From: Pirellula sp.
GTDB lineage: Bacteria > Planctomycetota > Planctomycetia > Pirellulales > Pirellulaceae
NCBI GenBank assembly: GCA_021736575.1
Contig: JAIPFP010000035.1
Span: 1-34,939 of the forward strand
Direction of reading: 5' to 3'
DNA length: 34,939 nt
In this document: positions 8,987-17,351 of the stretch, piece by piece
How the letters are laid out: every line of letters begins with the position of its first letter
How positions within the stretch are numbered: position 1 is the stretch's first letter
Notes under the pieces: model-generated
Told to the model about the DNA's origin: nothing
The model's input: only the letters and a program-made list of their open reading frames with translations
Database searches by the model: none
Made by a program: the position numbers and the translations under genes

Positions 8987-10029
8987 GATGACAGACTGAA
9001 CGGTTTGGTTCGAACGTGCGGGTACACCACTACGGGGAAACTTCGGCAGTACGATGGCCATCGATTTGCCTCTCCTTCGACGATGATTTTCCAATGGATC
9101 GCATTGTGTAAACTCTGAAATGAATGCATGGCGTCAGACGGAATCGACACTTCGCATTCGAGTTCAAGCGGTCGCCCCCAATCGATTCGCGATCGCCCCT
9201 GATTGAGAATCGGTAGTTGTCGAACCACTTCCTGCTCGGTACGAATGTCTGTTCCAAAATGATAAGTGCTTTCCTCCTCACATACTAGTCGAATCGTGAG
9301 GTTCTTAATCACAAGCCTACCATATTGCACCAGCAACAACTTGTACTTTTCGCCGGGTACGAGCGGTAGGTCCTCTATTTCAACGGTGGTCGAGCCGATC
9401 CCAATGGCTTGAACATAGGATTTGAAAAACAACTGACCTGACCGAAGCCCAATATAAATCGCTGGAACAATCAGGATCAGTAAACGATACTGAATGTCCC
9501 CACCGAGTAAGCCCCTCAAGGCAAACACCGTGAAAACCGCCACCATTGCGTTCCAAAACATGGCGAACAATCCGATGGCGATGAGCGAACCCGTTCCAGG
9601 CCACTCGCACGGCAATCGATACGCAAGTTTTGCGCCCGGGCTATCGGTAAACGAACTCAAGAGCGGGACCGTCGGGGGTAGCACTGTCTTAATATGCGGC
9701 TGATTCGGGCGGGATACGATGCCATGCTTGGCAATCACTTCGCGGTGCTCGTCGCTCGTGGCAACCTTGAGAACGCGATACCAAAAACCAACCGCCCCAA
9801 GCACAATTCCGGCTGCCGAGACCGTCGTGAGCAACCAAAATCCATAGCCTATTCGAACAACTTGTGTGCTCGGAGACAGAAATTGCCAAACCACAATCGT
9901 AGTAAAGCACAGGATTCCAACCAAGAAAAAGGAGGCAAAGAACAACGCTTCCCCAAGTGAGCCTACGAACCACCACCCGGACATTCGCCCGCCGCGTTTT
10001 TTCCCCCAAAGTCTCAGTCGTGGCCTCAT
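8983..10029 (-). CDS. Membrane protein with four predicted helices and a C-terminal beta-rich domain
   Basis: About 348 residues from ATG 10029; a GTG at 10047 and an ATG at 9984 are other possible starts, and none has a clear ribosome site. Numbered from the GTG, hydrophobic segments lie near residues 28-52, 66-90, 150-178 and 186-205. They form two hairpins separated by a soluble stretch containing a proline-rich part. The C-terminal third (about 215-350) is soluble and beta-rich, with alternating strands such as KLLLVQYGRLVIKNLTIRL and ELECEVSIP, resembling the arrestin-like sandwich predicted for the next gene. The family is not recognised. It is translationally coupled to the downstream gene by ATGA. 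Confidence 0.7.
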   Translation of the reverse strand: MRPRLRLWGKKRGGRMSGWWFVGSLGEALFFASFFLVGILCFTTIVVWQFLSPSTQVVRIGYGFWLLTTVSAAGIVLGAVGFWYRVLKVATSDEHREVIAKHGIVSRPNQPHIKTVLPPTVPLLSSFTDSPGAKLAYRLPCEWPGTGSLIAIGLFAMFWNAMVAVFTVFALRGLLGGDIQYRLLILIVPAIYIGLRSGQLFFKSYVQAIGIGSTTVEIEDLPLVPGEKYKLLLVQYGRLVIKNLTIRLVCEEESTYHFGTDIRTEQEVVRQLPILNQGRSRIDWGRPLELECEVSIPSDAMHSFQSLHNAIHWKIIVEGEANRWPSYCRSFPVVVYPHVRTKPFSLSS

Positions 10030-10085
10030 CTGCAGCAGTGTATTCACTTATTGCAAATCGGTGAAGGGTGATCGAGACAGCGAGT

Positions 10086-10661
10086 CTAACCGTTTCTCGC
10101 GTTGTACACTACCGAACCAGACTTGCGGAAGCTCTCAAATACTTGAACGGCTTGCTCGTACAGCACACCATCTTGAACCGCAATCCCACGTCGAATTAGC
10201 TCTTCTGCCCACTGCGGATGAATGGGGCCCTCGTCAAAGCCGGTGATCCGTTCGCATGCGTCGTCGCTGCCAGCAATCACAAGCGATCGAATGCCACTCC
10301 AAATTGTCGCTCCATAACACATCGCGCACGGTCGCCAATTCACAACAAGTTGCATCGCAGGAAACGATGCACTCCCCAAATCCCAACTATTGAGCATTTG
10401 TTGTGCAATGGATAACGCAACGACTTCGGCGTGCGCAGAAGAGACGTTCGAAGGAACGACACGGTTCACGCCAAGCACAATTCGACGCCCCGAATCACGT
10501 TCAAATATCCCCGCCGCGAACGGTCCTCCCGTTTGATGGTCAATGTTCATCTGCGAGAATCGGATGACTGCCCGCATTTGGTCTTCGATCAATGGCAAAT
10601 GCGTGGGCAAACAAGTTTGAGCGTCAACGGCCCATCGTGGAAGTTCAACAGTAAATTGCAT
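10086..10661 (-). CDS. Cytidine/guanine/tRNA-adenosine deaminase-family zinc enzyme
   Basis: This is a zinc-dependent nucleoside or base deaminase fold. The zinc site is visible as AHAEVVAL (His ligand plus catalytic Glu) and RPCAMCYGA (two Cys ligands), the arrangement of the dCMP/cyt_deaminase superfamily. The C-terminal region (WAEELIRRGIAV, LYEQAVQVFESF) resembles guanine-deaminase-type members, so a base or nucleoside deaminase seems more likely than TadA, which is usually shorter and lacks this tail. I chose ATG 10661 (191 residues) because it follows a GGGAG ribosome site by about 10 nt; a GTG at 10700 would add 13 residues that do not resemble the family. It is divergent from rnr. Exact substrate unknown. 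Confidence 0.85.
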   Translation of the reverse strand: MQFTVELPRWAVDAQTCLPTHLPLIEDQMRAVIRFSQMNIDHQTGGPFAAGIFERDSGRRIVLGVNRVVPSNVSSAHAEVVALSIAQQMLNSWDLGSASFPAMQLVVNWRPCAMCYGATIWSGIRSLVIAGSDDACERITGFDEGPIHPQWAEELIRRGIAVQDGVLYEQAVQVFESFRKSGSVVYNARNG

Positions 10662-10910
10662 TGGGCGATCACTCCCGCTTGGACACAAACCAAATCGCAC
10701 CTAGCGACAACGTTATCCTATCATTATAGCGTCCATGTTCCTCCCCATCCCTCGCCTGGTTTTATCTCAGGGGTTCGTTACCTTCACGCTAGGGCGAAGA
10801 GCAATTACCATTGGCTAAACGCCCAATGACCGGATTCAAACGCAAGTTTGAGCGAGAATCGCTCACTATCGTATAGCAAAATCTGTATAAGCAGTTATGC
10901 TTATGCAGAT

Positions 10911-13271
10911 ATGAATCCAGAGCTACTCACTCAGCAAGTTTTAAAACTTGTCTTTTCGGCCGATTATAAGCCGTCTAAACCCACTGTAATCCTTAAATCG
11001 CTGAAGCTGCCCGAAGAAGACTTTCCGCGTTTGAGACGAGCAATCAAGCAATTGATACGTACCGGCCAGATTGCATTTGGGGCCAATCATTTGGTGTTCA
11101 AGCCTCATGCGATCCCTTCAAAGGGTGCATTAAAACATCCAAATCCAGACCCCAGTCCTGCTTCAGACAAGCGAGCTCGACGCGAGAAAAACGAGCTAAC
11201 TGGCGTTTTCCGAACCGCTTCTTCCGGTGGTTTTGGCTTCGTGCGAGTTGCTCCTGCACTCGACGAAGCACGAATGGATGATGTCTTTATTCCTCCCCCC
11301 GCCACGCACGGCGCCATGGAAGGGGACACGGTTCGAATTCGAGTTGTTCGAAGTGGAAAGGATGGTCGGACCGAAGGCACCGTTGAAGAAATCGTCTCCC
11401 GATCGCGCCGCGAGTTTTCTGGCACTTATCAAATGCTCGACGGTAAGTCGATCGTTTGGTTGGACGGAGCCAAACTGGAACATCCTATCCAAATCGGAGA
11501 CATTCGAGGGCTGCCCGTTAACGATAACGACAAAGTCATTGTCGAGATCGTTCGATTTCCCGACGCTTTCCACCCAGGTGAAGGGGTTATCCTCAAAGTC
11601 CTAGGCAGCAGCAAGAACCCGGCCGTCGATACGCTTGCCGTAATGCACCAGTTTGGATTACCCGACGAGTATCCCGCTGCAGCCCTCGAAGTCGCTCGAA
11701 AACAAGCCGACCTGTTCGATGAAGATGTCATTCCGGAGGGACGCCTCGATTTGCGGGCCGTCCCAACCTTGACTATTGATCCGGTCGATGCTCGCGATTT
11801 TGATGACGCGATTTCACTTTGCAAGAATGAAAAGGGAAACTGGGAACTGCAAGTACACATTGCAGACGTTTCTCATTTCGTTCCAATCGGATCGGCTCTA
11901 GATGAAGAAGCACGCAAACGCGGGACCAGCGTTTACCTGCCGGATCGTGTCATTCCGATGATCCCGGAAACGATCAGCAATCACCTAGCATCGCTTCAAC
12001 CCGATCGCAGCCGGCTGTCCAAGACTGTATTCATGGAGTACGCGCCCGACGGGACTCTCATCCATAATCACGTCTTCAACAGCGTCATTCGCAACCAACA
12101 ACGATTCAACTACGAACAGATCGATCAATACCTTGACGATCGCGAAGTCTGGCGTCCGAAACTCACACCGGAGATCTTCCAACTGGTCGCGGACATGCAT
12201 GAGTTGGCAATGGTACTCCGAGGCATTCGCAACAAACAAGGTGCACTCGAGTTAACGCTCCCCGAAGTCAAAATTGATTTGGATAAGATGGGCAAAGTTC
12301 GAGGCGCCCACCTCGTGCAACATACCGTAAGTCATCAGATGATCGAGGAGTGCATGTTGGCGGCCAACCAAGCGGTTGCATCTTGGCTCGATTCGTTGAA
12401 TCTCCCTTTTTTACGACGCGCACATGCACCTCCGAATCGACTCAAACTACGCCGACTTAATGAATTCGTGAGGGCCCTTGGCATTCCCGCCGAAAACATG
12501 GAAGATCGCTTTGAGATCCAACGTGTCGTCGACGCAGTTCGAGGGCAACCGACCGAATATGCAGTCAACTACGCGATTCTCAAAAGCATGTCTAAGGCGG
12601 TCTACCAAGCGGAATTCGAACGCCACTACGCCCTCGACATGACTCACTATTGCCACTTTACAAGCCCGATTCGGAGATACCCCGATTTGGTGGTGCACCG
12701 AATTGTTCAGAAACTTCTTGAGGGCAAGCCAGCCCGCGAAGACGAAAAAGTCCTCGAACAACTGGGTCAGCAATGCAGCGACGCCGAACAGAATGCAGAA
12801 AGCGCTGAACGCGAACTTATCCGTGTTAAGCTCCTGCACTTCTTGTCCAAGAAACAAGGAGAACTGCTCACCGGGGTTGTGTCTGGCGTACGTCCCATCG
12901 GTTTAACGGTTCGAGCCATTGAGATTCCGGTAGATGGCTTGATCGGAGTTCGCGATCTGCCCAACGATCGCTATCGGTTCGACAAAGACACGCATACTTT
13001 GGAAGGCTACAAAGACGGCAATCGCTTCCGGCTCGGAGACGAAGTTATCGTTCGCATACTACGCATCGATACTGCCAAGCGGGAGTTGCATTTCGGCCTA
13101 GAGCGAGTCGGGAGACGAGCCACACCTCTATCGCTTGAGCCGCGAAAAAACAAAGCCGCGAAAAAAGAATCGGATGGCAAAGGCAATAAACACAAATCGC
13201 GTGAATCCGCGCCCAAAAGCGAAAAGCTCGCAAGTCGCCTCAAAAAAAATAGTCGCAAGAAAAAGCGATAA
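10911..13271 (+). CDS. rnr: Ribonuclease R (RNase II/RNB family 3'-5' exoribonuclease)
   Basis: Processive 3'-5' exoribonuclease acting on structured RNA. The 786-residue product has the full family layout: an N-terminal winged-helix region (about 1-65), a cold-shock-type domain beginning LTGVFRTASSGGFGF (near 96-110), the RNB catalytic core with the acidic signature IDPVDARDFDDA (near 288-299), the later motif HFTSPIRRYPDL, an S1 domain beginning near 650 (TGVVSGV), and a Lys/Arg-rich tail (from about 735) typical of RNase R. I chose ATG 10911; an upstream in-frame TTG at 10848 would add 21 unrelated residues. The ribosome site is weak. A perfect 6-bp hairpin (CATTGG 10809-10814 with CCAATG 10823-10828) lies in the leader. 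Confidence 0.96.
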   Translation: MNPELLTQQVLKLVFSADYKPSKPTVILKSLKLPEEDFPRLRRAIKQLIRTGQIAFGANHLVFKPHAIPSKGALKHPNPDPSPASDKRARREKNELTGVFRTASSGGFGFVRVAPALDEARMDDVFIPPPATHGAMEGDTVRIRVVRSGKDGRTEGTVEEIVSRSRREFSGTYQMLDGKSIVWLDGAKLEHPIQIGDIRGLPVNDNDKVIVEIVRFPDAFHPGEGVILKVLGSSKNPAVDTLAVMHQFGLPDEYPAAALEVARKQADLFDEDVIPEGRLDLRAVPTLTIDPVDARDFDDAISLCKNEKGNWELQVHIADVSHFVPIGSALDEEARKRGTSVYLPDRVIPMIPETISNHLASLQPDRSRLSKTVFMEYAPDGTLIHNHVFNSVIRNQQRFNYEQIDQYLDDREVWRPKLTPEIFQLVADMHELAMVLRGIRNKQGALELTLPEVKIDLDKMGKVRGAHLVQHTVSHQMIEECMLAANQAVASWLDSLNLPFLRRAHAPPNRLKLRRLNEFVRALGIPAENMEDRFEIQRVVDAVRGQPTEYAVNYAILKSMSKAVYQAEFERHYALDMTHYCHFTSPIRRYPDLVVHRIVQKLLEGKPAREDEKVLEQLGQQCSDAEQNAESAERELIRVKLLHFLSKKQGELLTGVVSGVRPIGLTVRAIEIPVDGLIGVRDLPNDRYRFDKDTHTLEGYKDGNRFRLGDEVIVRILRIDTAKRELHFGLERVGRRATPLSLEPRKNKAAKKESDGKGNKHKSRESAPKSEKLASRLKKNSRKKKR

Positions 13272-13333
13272 TAGCCAAGGCCACCAGAGCCTAAGGCGCT
13301 AGCCGATCCTAGATGCTCTTGAATAGAATCGAC

Positions 13334-13358
13334 TCTCGCCTCAGAGACCAATGCGAGA
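13334..13358 (+). terminator. Possible hairpin between convergent rnr and the 13368 gene
   Basis: TCTCGC (13334-13339) pairs with GCGAGA (13353-13358) over a 13-nt loop in the convergent gap after rnr. The loop is large and no clear T-run follows, so this is weak. Confidence 0.25.
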
Positions 13359-13367
13359 ATTATCTCG

Positions 13368-13679
13368 TTAGCCTCTTGGCACAAAAACGTCGTTGTCATG
13401 CATTGGCTCATGCAAGCTTGCTTGCATGCTTTCTTGCTGGCTGGCAATCCAGCTTGCTGCCTCCTCGATAACCATCACTAGCGCTGGCGTGTTACTCACA
13501 AAGAAGTTGGGGGAATAGCCTTCCTTGCCGGTTGTGGTTGCTTTCCAAGAACGCGAGACGGAGAAATCAAAGTACTCGAAACCGCTTGGTGCTTGCCGCC
13601 TCCAAACGGATGCTGCGACCGCCCCTTGACGGAACGTCTTGAATGGCTTGATTGGACTCTTTTTTTCTTGCCCTGACAT
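13368..13679 (-). CDS. Small conserved-type hypothetical protein with a strong ribosome site
   Basis: A 103-residue product. After a short basic N-terminus it reads KTFRQGAVAASVWRRQ, then EYFDFSVSRSWKATTTGKEG and a helical segment (ALVMVIEEAASWI). This resembles small proteins common in planctomycete and other accessory loci with the pattern 'RxGAVxxxVW...F.VSRSYK...G.W..T.SF...DL..+..A..WI'. That is recollection of a pattern; function unknown. The start is decided by GGAGGT placed 5 nt before ATG 13679, one of the best Shine-Dalgarno sites in the window; the open frame continues 19 codons upstream but has no such site. It sits at the left edge of the accessory region. Confidence 0.75.
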   Translation of the reverse strand: MSGQEKKSPIKPFKTFRQGAVAASVWRRQAPSGFEYFDFSVSRSWKATTTGKEGYSPNFFVSNTPALVMVIEEAASWIASQQESMQASLHEPMHDNDVFVPRG

Positions 13680-13921
13680 GCGATACCTCCATGATGTCGT
13701 TATTAATTCCTGCCTAGATATCACGGTTTTGGACAAAGTGTCAAACGTTTGTTTTGAAGCACGCTATTTCGAGAATCTGGGGCACTCGCCGACCTAATCG
13801 AAAAAACGGCACGCGTTCTTGGATCGATTCAAAAACAGACGACTTGAACATGCAGTTGATTTGTGATAAGTCAGCCCCTCGAAAAAACGTTACCCAGCAT
13901 ACAACTGACATTTGGAGGAGC

Positions 13922-14008
13922 ATGAACGATCGAATTAGAGCATTAAGCATGGAATGGGAGATCCATTTCGTCGATTTCGAACAAGCCCCTAAGCAGGTAG
14001 CACAATGA
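13922..14008 (+). CDS. Candidate small ORF (28 aa), first of an overlapping pair
   Basis: A 28-codon frame begins with ATG just after GGAGGA (13915-13920), a strong but closely spaced ribosome site, and ends at TGA 14008 inside the ATGA that starts the next small ORF. The peptide is acidic to neutral with the segment MEWEIHFVDFEQAP. The frame is open back to an ATG at 13754 (84 codons), but that longer version is basic and unremarkable. Expression is unproven; the case rests on the ribosome site and the coupling overlap. Confidence 0.4.
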   Translation: MNDRIRALSMEWEIHFVDFEQAPKQVAQ

Positions 14009-14127
14009 TCCCCTTTCAAGTTCTTGGCTCGATCGTTCTTTCAATGACATTCCTTCGTTTTCCAGAAGTTGGAGGATTCGTCGCATTCGCCTACTTGGTC
14101 ATCATCTGCCGTCGGCTGGGGATGTGA
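14005..14127 (+). CDS. Candidate 40-aa hydrophobic small protein coupled by ATGA
   Basis: A 40-codon frame starts at ATG 14005, overlapping the previous stop as ATGA, and ends at TGA 14127. The product is largely hydrophobic (VLGSIVLSMTFL and FVAFAYLVIIC) and ends in a basic cap (CRRLGM), so it could be a small membrane peptide. I do not recognise it. The overlap with 13922-14008 suggests a micro-operon, but the pair could be the decayed end of a larger gene. Confidence 0.4.
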   Translation: MIPFQVLGSIVLSMTFLRFPEVGGFVAFAYLVIICRRLGM

Positions 14128-14619
14128 GCTGACAAATCGTACCGAGCAATCTGCCCCTGCTCGCTCCGGCGTGTCAAACCGGTGCGAGTTGGAGATCGAG
14201 TGGCAGCGATAAATATGTGGCAAAGCGAAACAACGGCTGTCGTCATGCTCGAACTCCCCTCGATTTGATTTCGATGTCGAGATAAATGGATCCGGGAGTC
14301 GGACTACTTTGGCAGAAAGCTCATCTCAAACGCTTTTCAATCGATTGCCTGGAGTGTATCTGACGGGCACCGTCCCATTACAGATCGATCTAGATGAGGT
14401 CCTCGGTATGATACACCGCCATGCCCGGGGGCGGTCAGTCGAAGCGAGATCATCGGGAAGCGAGAGTTACAGTTGAGCAAAACTAACCCGTGCTATTGGG
14501 CGAACGAGAAACTGAGTAAGATTCCACGGCAATCGCAAGTGGATGCTGAATAATGATCATCGGTGCGCGCCCCAAGACAGTTATTTTCACGCCAAAAAGG
14601 CAGATCCGAAACACTGAAT
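14128..14619. other. Intergenic stretch with a REP-like hairpin and a GC-rich stem
   Basis: This gap of about 490 bp precedes the DUF429-like gene. It contains repeat copy A (14160-14188) and a hairpin of ACCGCC (14415-14420) with GGCGGT (14430-14435). I see no gene. A GTG at 14563 in frame with the next gene is possible, but the 19 residues it would add are basic and unlike the rest. Confidence 0.4.
14160..14188. repeat. REP-like palindrome, copy A
   Basis: CTCGCTCCGG (14160-14169), loop CGTGTCAAA, CCGGTGCGAG (14179-14188). The stem has one mismatch. It shares its loop and most of its stem with copies B, C and D. Confidence 0.75.
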
Positions 14620-15933
14620 ATGGTAATGAATTCCGTGAAAGAAGAAGTCAAGGACAATCAATGGTGGTTTTCAAAAAGCAGTTTACGTTCTGCAGTAGAA
14701 TCCTCTCCTTTTGTTGAACTCTCGATTGCAGGACGTCGATGTGTGCTAGAACGTTCAGCAGACGGCAGTAATGGTAAGCCGACTTACTCATTCAAGTTCT
14801 TGAGAGACGATGATCGTCAATTTTGGCGATCATTAAAGGGTAACTTAATCGATCTCGAAGTGACCCAACTCCTCGATGCGAAACCCGATTTCGACAATGA
14901 CCAAGAAGATGAATACGACGATTGCATTGAAACGAAACCACTAGTCATTACAGACGAAGTGGAAGCGGGCTTCAATCTCAAAATTGAACGTCCCTCCAAT
15001 TCCTCTTTCTTCGATGTCTACATATTCGTTGACTGGAGTGCGAACAACGCACCAAAGTCGGGAAAGGACAGCATTTGGATCGCTGAGGGACAGTGGGCTG
15101 GAAAGTGTCTGCAGCTCTATGCGGGGGAAGATGGTTGTATTAACCCAAAAACTCGACATCAAGCGACCGCTCACTTACAAGATCGCCTATTGGAGCATAG
15201 AACGAGCAATCGTAGGGTGCTGATCTGTTTTGACTTTGCATACTCCTATCCTGTTTGTGCCGAATCTCAAAGATTTTCAAATGGATTTTGCAATTTGAGC
15301 GAACGACTTTCGAAACTTATTACTGATGATTCGAAGAACAAAAGCAATCGATTTCAAGTCGCTGATTTACTAAATCAAGAGGTTTCTTCTTTATCTGGCG
15401 AAGGCCCTTTTTGGGGACGACCAACGACTGGGACTGCCGGGTCATTGACGCATTTAAAGAGCACCAAACCGACAGACTGGAAAGAAAGGGCTGGCCTCAA
15501 AGAGTTCCGCATAGTGGAGGAGCGTCTTCGAAAACGTCGTGTCAGGCCATTTTCCGTTTGGCAATTGTTTGGCAATGGTTCGGTTGGCAGTCAATTGTTG
15601 GTCGGATTGCCAACGGTCCATACTCTACGCAATGCCACCAGACTTAGTGATTGCTCTAAGGTTTGGCCATTCGAAACAGGTTGGGTGACAAAGTTTGACG
15701 AAGAAACAAAAATCGTCCATGCAGAATTTTGGCCTGGCGCGATTCCGTACCGTCCGTGGCTTCACGGCGTTCGTGACGCGGCGCAGGTTCTTAGCTGTGT
15801 TGCATGGGCCGCGGAGCAAGATGCTCAGGGAAATCTGGGCACTTTTTTTGATCCACTCTCGGAGAAGGACCCTGAACGTTTAGCTGCCTTAAATGAAGGC
15901 TGGATCCTTGGATTTACGGACAAAGTAAGTTAG
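14620..15933 (+). CDS. DUF429-like predicted RNase H-fold nuclease with extra N-terminal domain
   Basis: A 437-residue product. The C-terminal part of about 310 residues carries a run of motifs I associate with a DUF429-like family with a predicted RNase H fold, sometimes misnamed CbiG or molybdopterin-related: YIFVDWSANNAPKSGKDSIW, VLICFDFAYSYP, FWGRP, VWQLFGNGSVGSQ, VWPFETGW, HAEFWPG, RDAAQV and EGWILGF. The Asp in VDWSA and the Asp in FDFAY are candidate metal ligands. The first 125 or so residues (WWFSKSSLRSAVESS ... DNDQEDEYDDC) are an additional domain followed by an acidic linker and not part of the usual family. I chose ATG 14620 (a second ATG is two codons on); no strong ribosome site. 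By eye the gene is more AT-rich than neighbouring core genes, consistent with transfer. Biological role unknown. Confidence 0.75.
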   Translation: MVMNSVKEEVKDNQWWFSKSSLRSAVESSPFVELSIAGRRCVLERSADGSNGKPTYSFKFLRDDDRQFWRSLKGNLIDLEVTQLLDAKPDFDNDQEDEYDDCIETKPLVITDEVEAGFNLKIERPSNSSFFDVYIFVDWSANNAPKSGKDSIWIAEGQWAGKCLQLYAGEDGCINPKTRHQATAHLQDRLLEHRTSNRRVLICFDFAYSYPVCAESQRFSNGFCNLSERLSKLITDDSKNKSNRFQVADLLNQEVSSLSGEGPFWGRPTTGTAGSLTHLKSTKPTDWKERAGLKEFRIVEERLRKRRVRPFSVWQLFGNGSVGSQLLVGLPTVHTLRNATRLSDCSKVWPFETGWVTKFDEETKIVHAEFWPGAIPYRPWLHGVRDAAQVLSCVAWAAEQDAQGNLGTFFDPLSEKDPERLAALNEGWILGFTDKVS

Positions 15934-15963
15934 AACCGCGTAAGAAAGAAACTATTCAAGGCA

Positions 15964-16209
15964 TTGCAGCAAGTGATAAAGAATCTAAACGCAAAGTTTT
16001 GTCGAGATTGCGGCGGTCCCGCGAAGCCCTACGGCGAATTCGTAACTTGCGAAAACACAACGACGAGTGGTGAGCGACAAGATCCCAAAGATATCCGCCT
16101 CCCGCTAGAACGATTCGAACGCATCTTTTGCGAGTTCGATGGATGTATGGTCGCTAGTGGCCAAGTCGTAGCTCGATTTGTAGACGCCCAGCTTCAATTC
16201 CTTGAGTAA
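15964..16209 (+). CDS. Doubtful small ORF with CxxC pairs (possible fragment)
   Basis: An 81-codon frame with a TTG start lies 30 bp after the DUF429-like gene. It has CRDCGGP near the N-terminus, a later CEFDGC and a helical end. The cysteine spacing hints at a small zinc-binding unit or the remnant of a larger protein. There is no ATG at the N-terminus and no clear ribosome site. I do not recognise the family. Confidence 0.25.
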   Translation: MQQVIKNLNAKFCRDCGGPAKPYGEFVTCENTTTSGERQDPKDIRLPLERFERIFCEFDGCMVASGQVVARFVDAQLQFLE

Positions 16210-16868
16210 AGCACTTGCGCTATCCGTCGAGACTACCAAGGCAACTCGCGATTATACGATCCGAATGATTCTCTTCAACAGATCCAAATCATTCGCGGCT
16301 AACACCGAAAATGATATGTCGACAACTTCCAATAGGCTGATGCAGCAAAATCGAGGATCTTACGGGGCTCGTCTGTGCAAGAAAGCGATAAGTTCCTCTC
16401 CCACGCAACGATAGGCCCCGCATGCAGTATCGACTTCTTCGCGGAGGAGTATCTGTGTCTCGGCGAGGGCCATCTAAGCGGCGCAAAGTTTTAACGCTAA
16501 ACTTCGGCGGCTGGTGTCTTCCAAGACGTGGTTCTTTACTTCAGCAATGCAATCGAGTGAATTCCAATAGATCTGTTCGAGAAGTCGATTGGCTTCAATC
16601 ATCTTCGACACATTGGGGTTTGAAGGCAGAACTAGTAATTTTCCGGCACGACGCGGTAAACACATTCCTAATCTAATGTACCCCATCTGGCTGGTTGAAT
16701 GCCAGGCGAGCTGCTTGGAAGTGAATGTTTGGCTGGGAGCCGAGTAAACACCGGCGCTCCGGCGTGACAAACCGGAGCGAGTTGAGGTTGGTGGTGAAAA
16801 TCGCCTATGTCCAAGTTGGATTCCGGCCTTCTTCTCGTATGAGCTCTGTGCTCGGGGAGAAGTGCCGT
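16210..16868. other. Non-coding or decayed stretch
   Basis: This stretch of about 660 bp has only short frames without domain character on either strand. It contains the longer repeat copy B (16641-16785). A minus-strand helical segment around 16480-16620 (IEANRLLEQIYWNSLDCI, VKNHVLEDTSRRS) could be a gene remnant but cannot be assigned. Confidence 0.4.
16641..16785 (+). repeat. Longer dispersed repeat with REP-like palindrome, copy B
   Basis: It shares, in order, a GGCACG..GCGG segment, an ACAC.TTCC segment, ATGTACCCCATCTGG, ATGTTTG.CTGGGAGCCGAG and TAAA with copy C at 17352-17465. It ends in the perfect hairpin CGCTCCGG (16755-16762) / CCGGAGCG (16772-16779) around the loop CGTGACAAA. It is in the same orientation as copy C. 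Confidence 0.75.
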
Positions 16869-17225
16869 TTAAGGCCGGTGTCTTTTCCATTCACTCGGGG
16901 AAATCGATTGCGTCGAGCCCTCTAAGGTAATTCGTTTTCCGGTTTCAAATTCAAGTTGGTGGAGTATGGAATTCGAATCATCGTCTAGCGACGGAGGTAT
17001 TTTCCAAGTCCAAGGTTCACGAAGAAGACCTCCTGGTGCGACGATGCTTTTCCCATCCGCTGTAAACCCAACTGCCGTCTGAACATATGCTGAAACATCC
17101 GCCCGATCTGGTCCAATGGAGCTGCCGAGGGGACGGCCTGTTACGGTATCCCATAACCGCGCTGCGTCCCCACTCCATGTCAGATAACTTCGCATGTCCG
17201 GGCTAAGAGCATGGAGTCGGTGACT
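16869..17225 (-). pseudogene. WD40-repeat protein fragment (C-terminal piece of a planctomycete-type WD40 protein)
   Basis: Within a 133-codon frame the part from about 17225 to 16869 reads as WD40 sequence: HALSPDMRSYLTWSGD, AARLWDTVTGRPLG, AVGFTADGKSIVAPGG, then LHQLEFETGKRITLEG and SEWKRHRP. The last two pieces match the C-terminal pattern I recall from large WD40/serine-threonine-kinase proteins of planctomycetes ('...EV.TG..LD..G....L....W..R...L'). Complete proteins of this kind have many more blades and usually a kinase domain; only about 1.5 blades remain, with no plausible N-terminus. It lies between repeat copies B and C and is probably a degraded insertion. Confidence 0.6.
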
Positions 17226-17351
17226 TCGCGGCCACCTCGAGGGGGCTACGGAACGCTGGGTGCCTGGCACCTATTCATCGCCTTAGCCACAAGAATCACA
17301 AAAGCCACAAATTGGATAGCTAACTCCAAATATATAGTGCGAACGAGTAAT

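Noticed and set aside
8987..9094. Upstream extension of the 8615 gene to 9094
   Set aside because: It would overlap the preceding gene by over 100 bp, while the ATGA at 8986 gives a standard coupled start.
13007..13447. Minus-strand frame over the rnr 3' end
   Set aside because: Antisense to the S1 domain and Lys-rich tail of RNase R; its composition reflects that.
13741..14019. 92-codon minus-strand frame opposite the small ORFs
   Set aside because: Cysteine-rich, irregular sequence with no ribosome site; the plus strand has a strong ribosome site and a coupled start.
16202..16925. Short frames on both strands in the repeat-rich gap
   Set aside because: They cross the repeat copies and show no domain or ribosome site.
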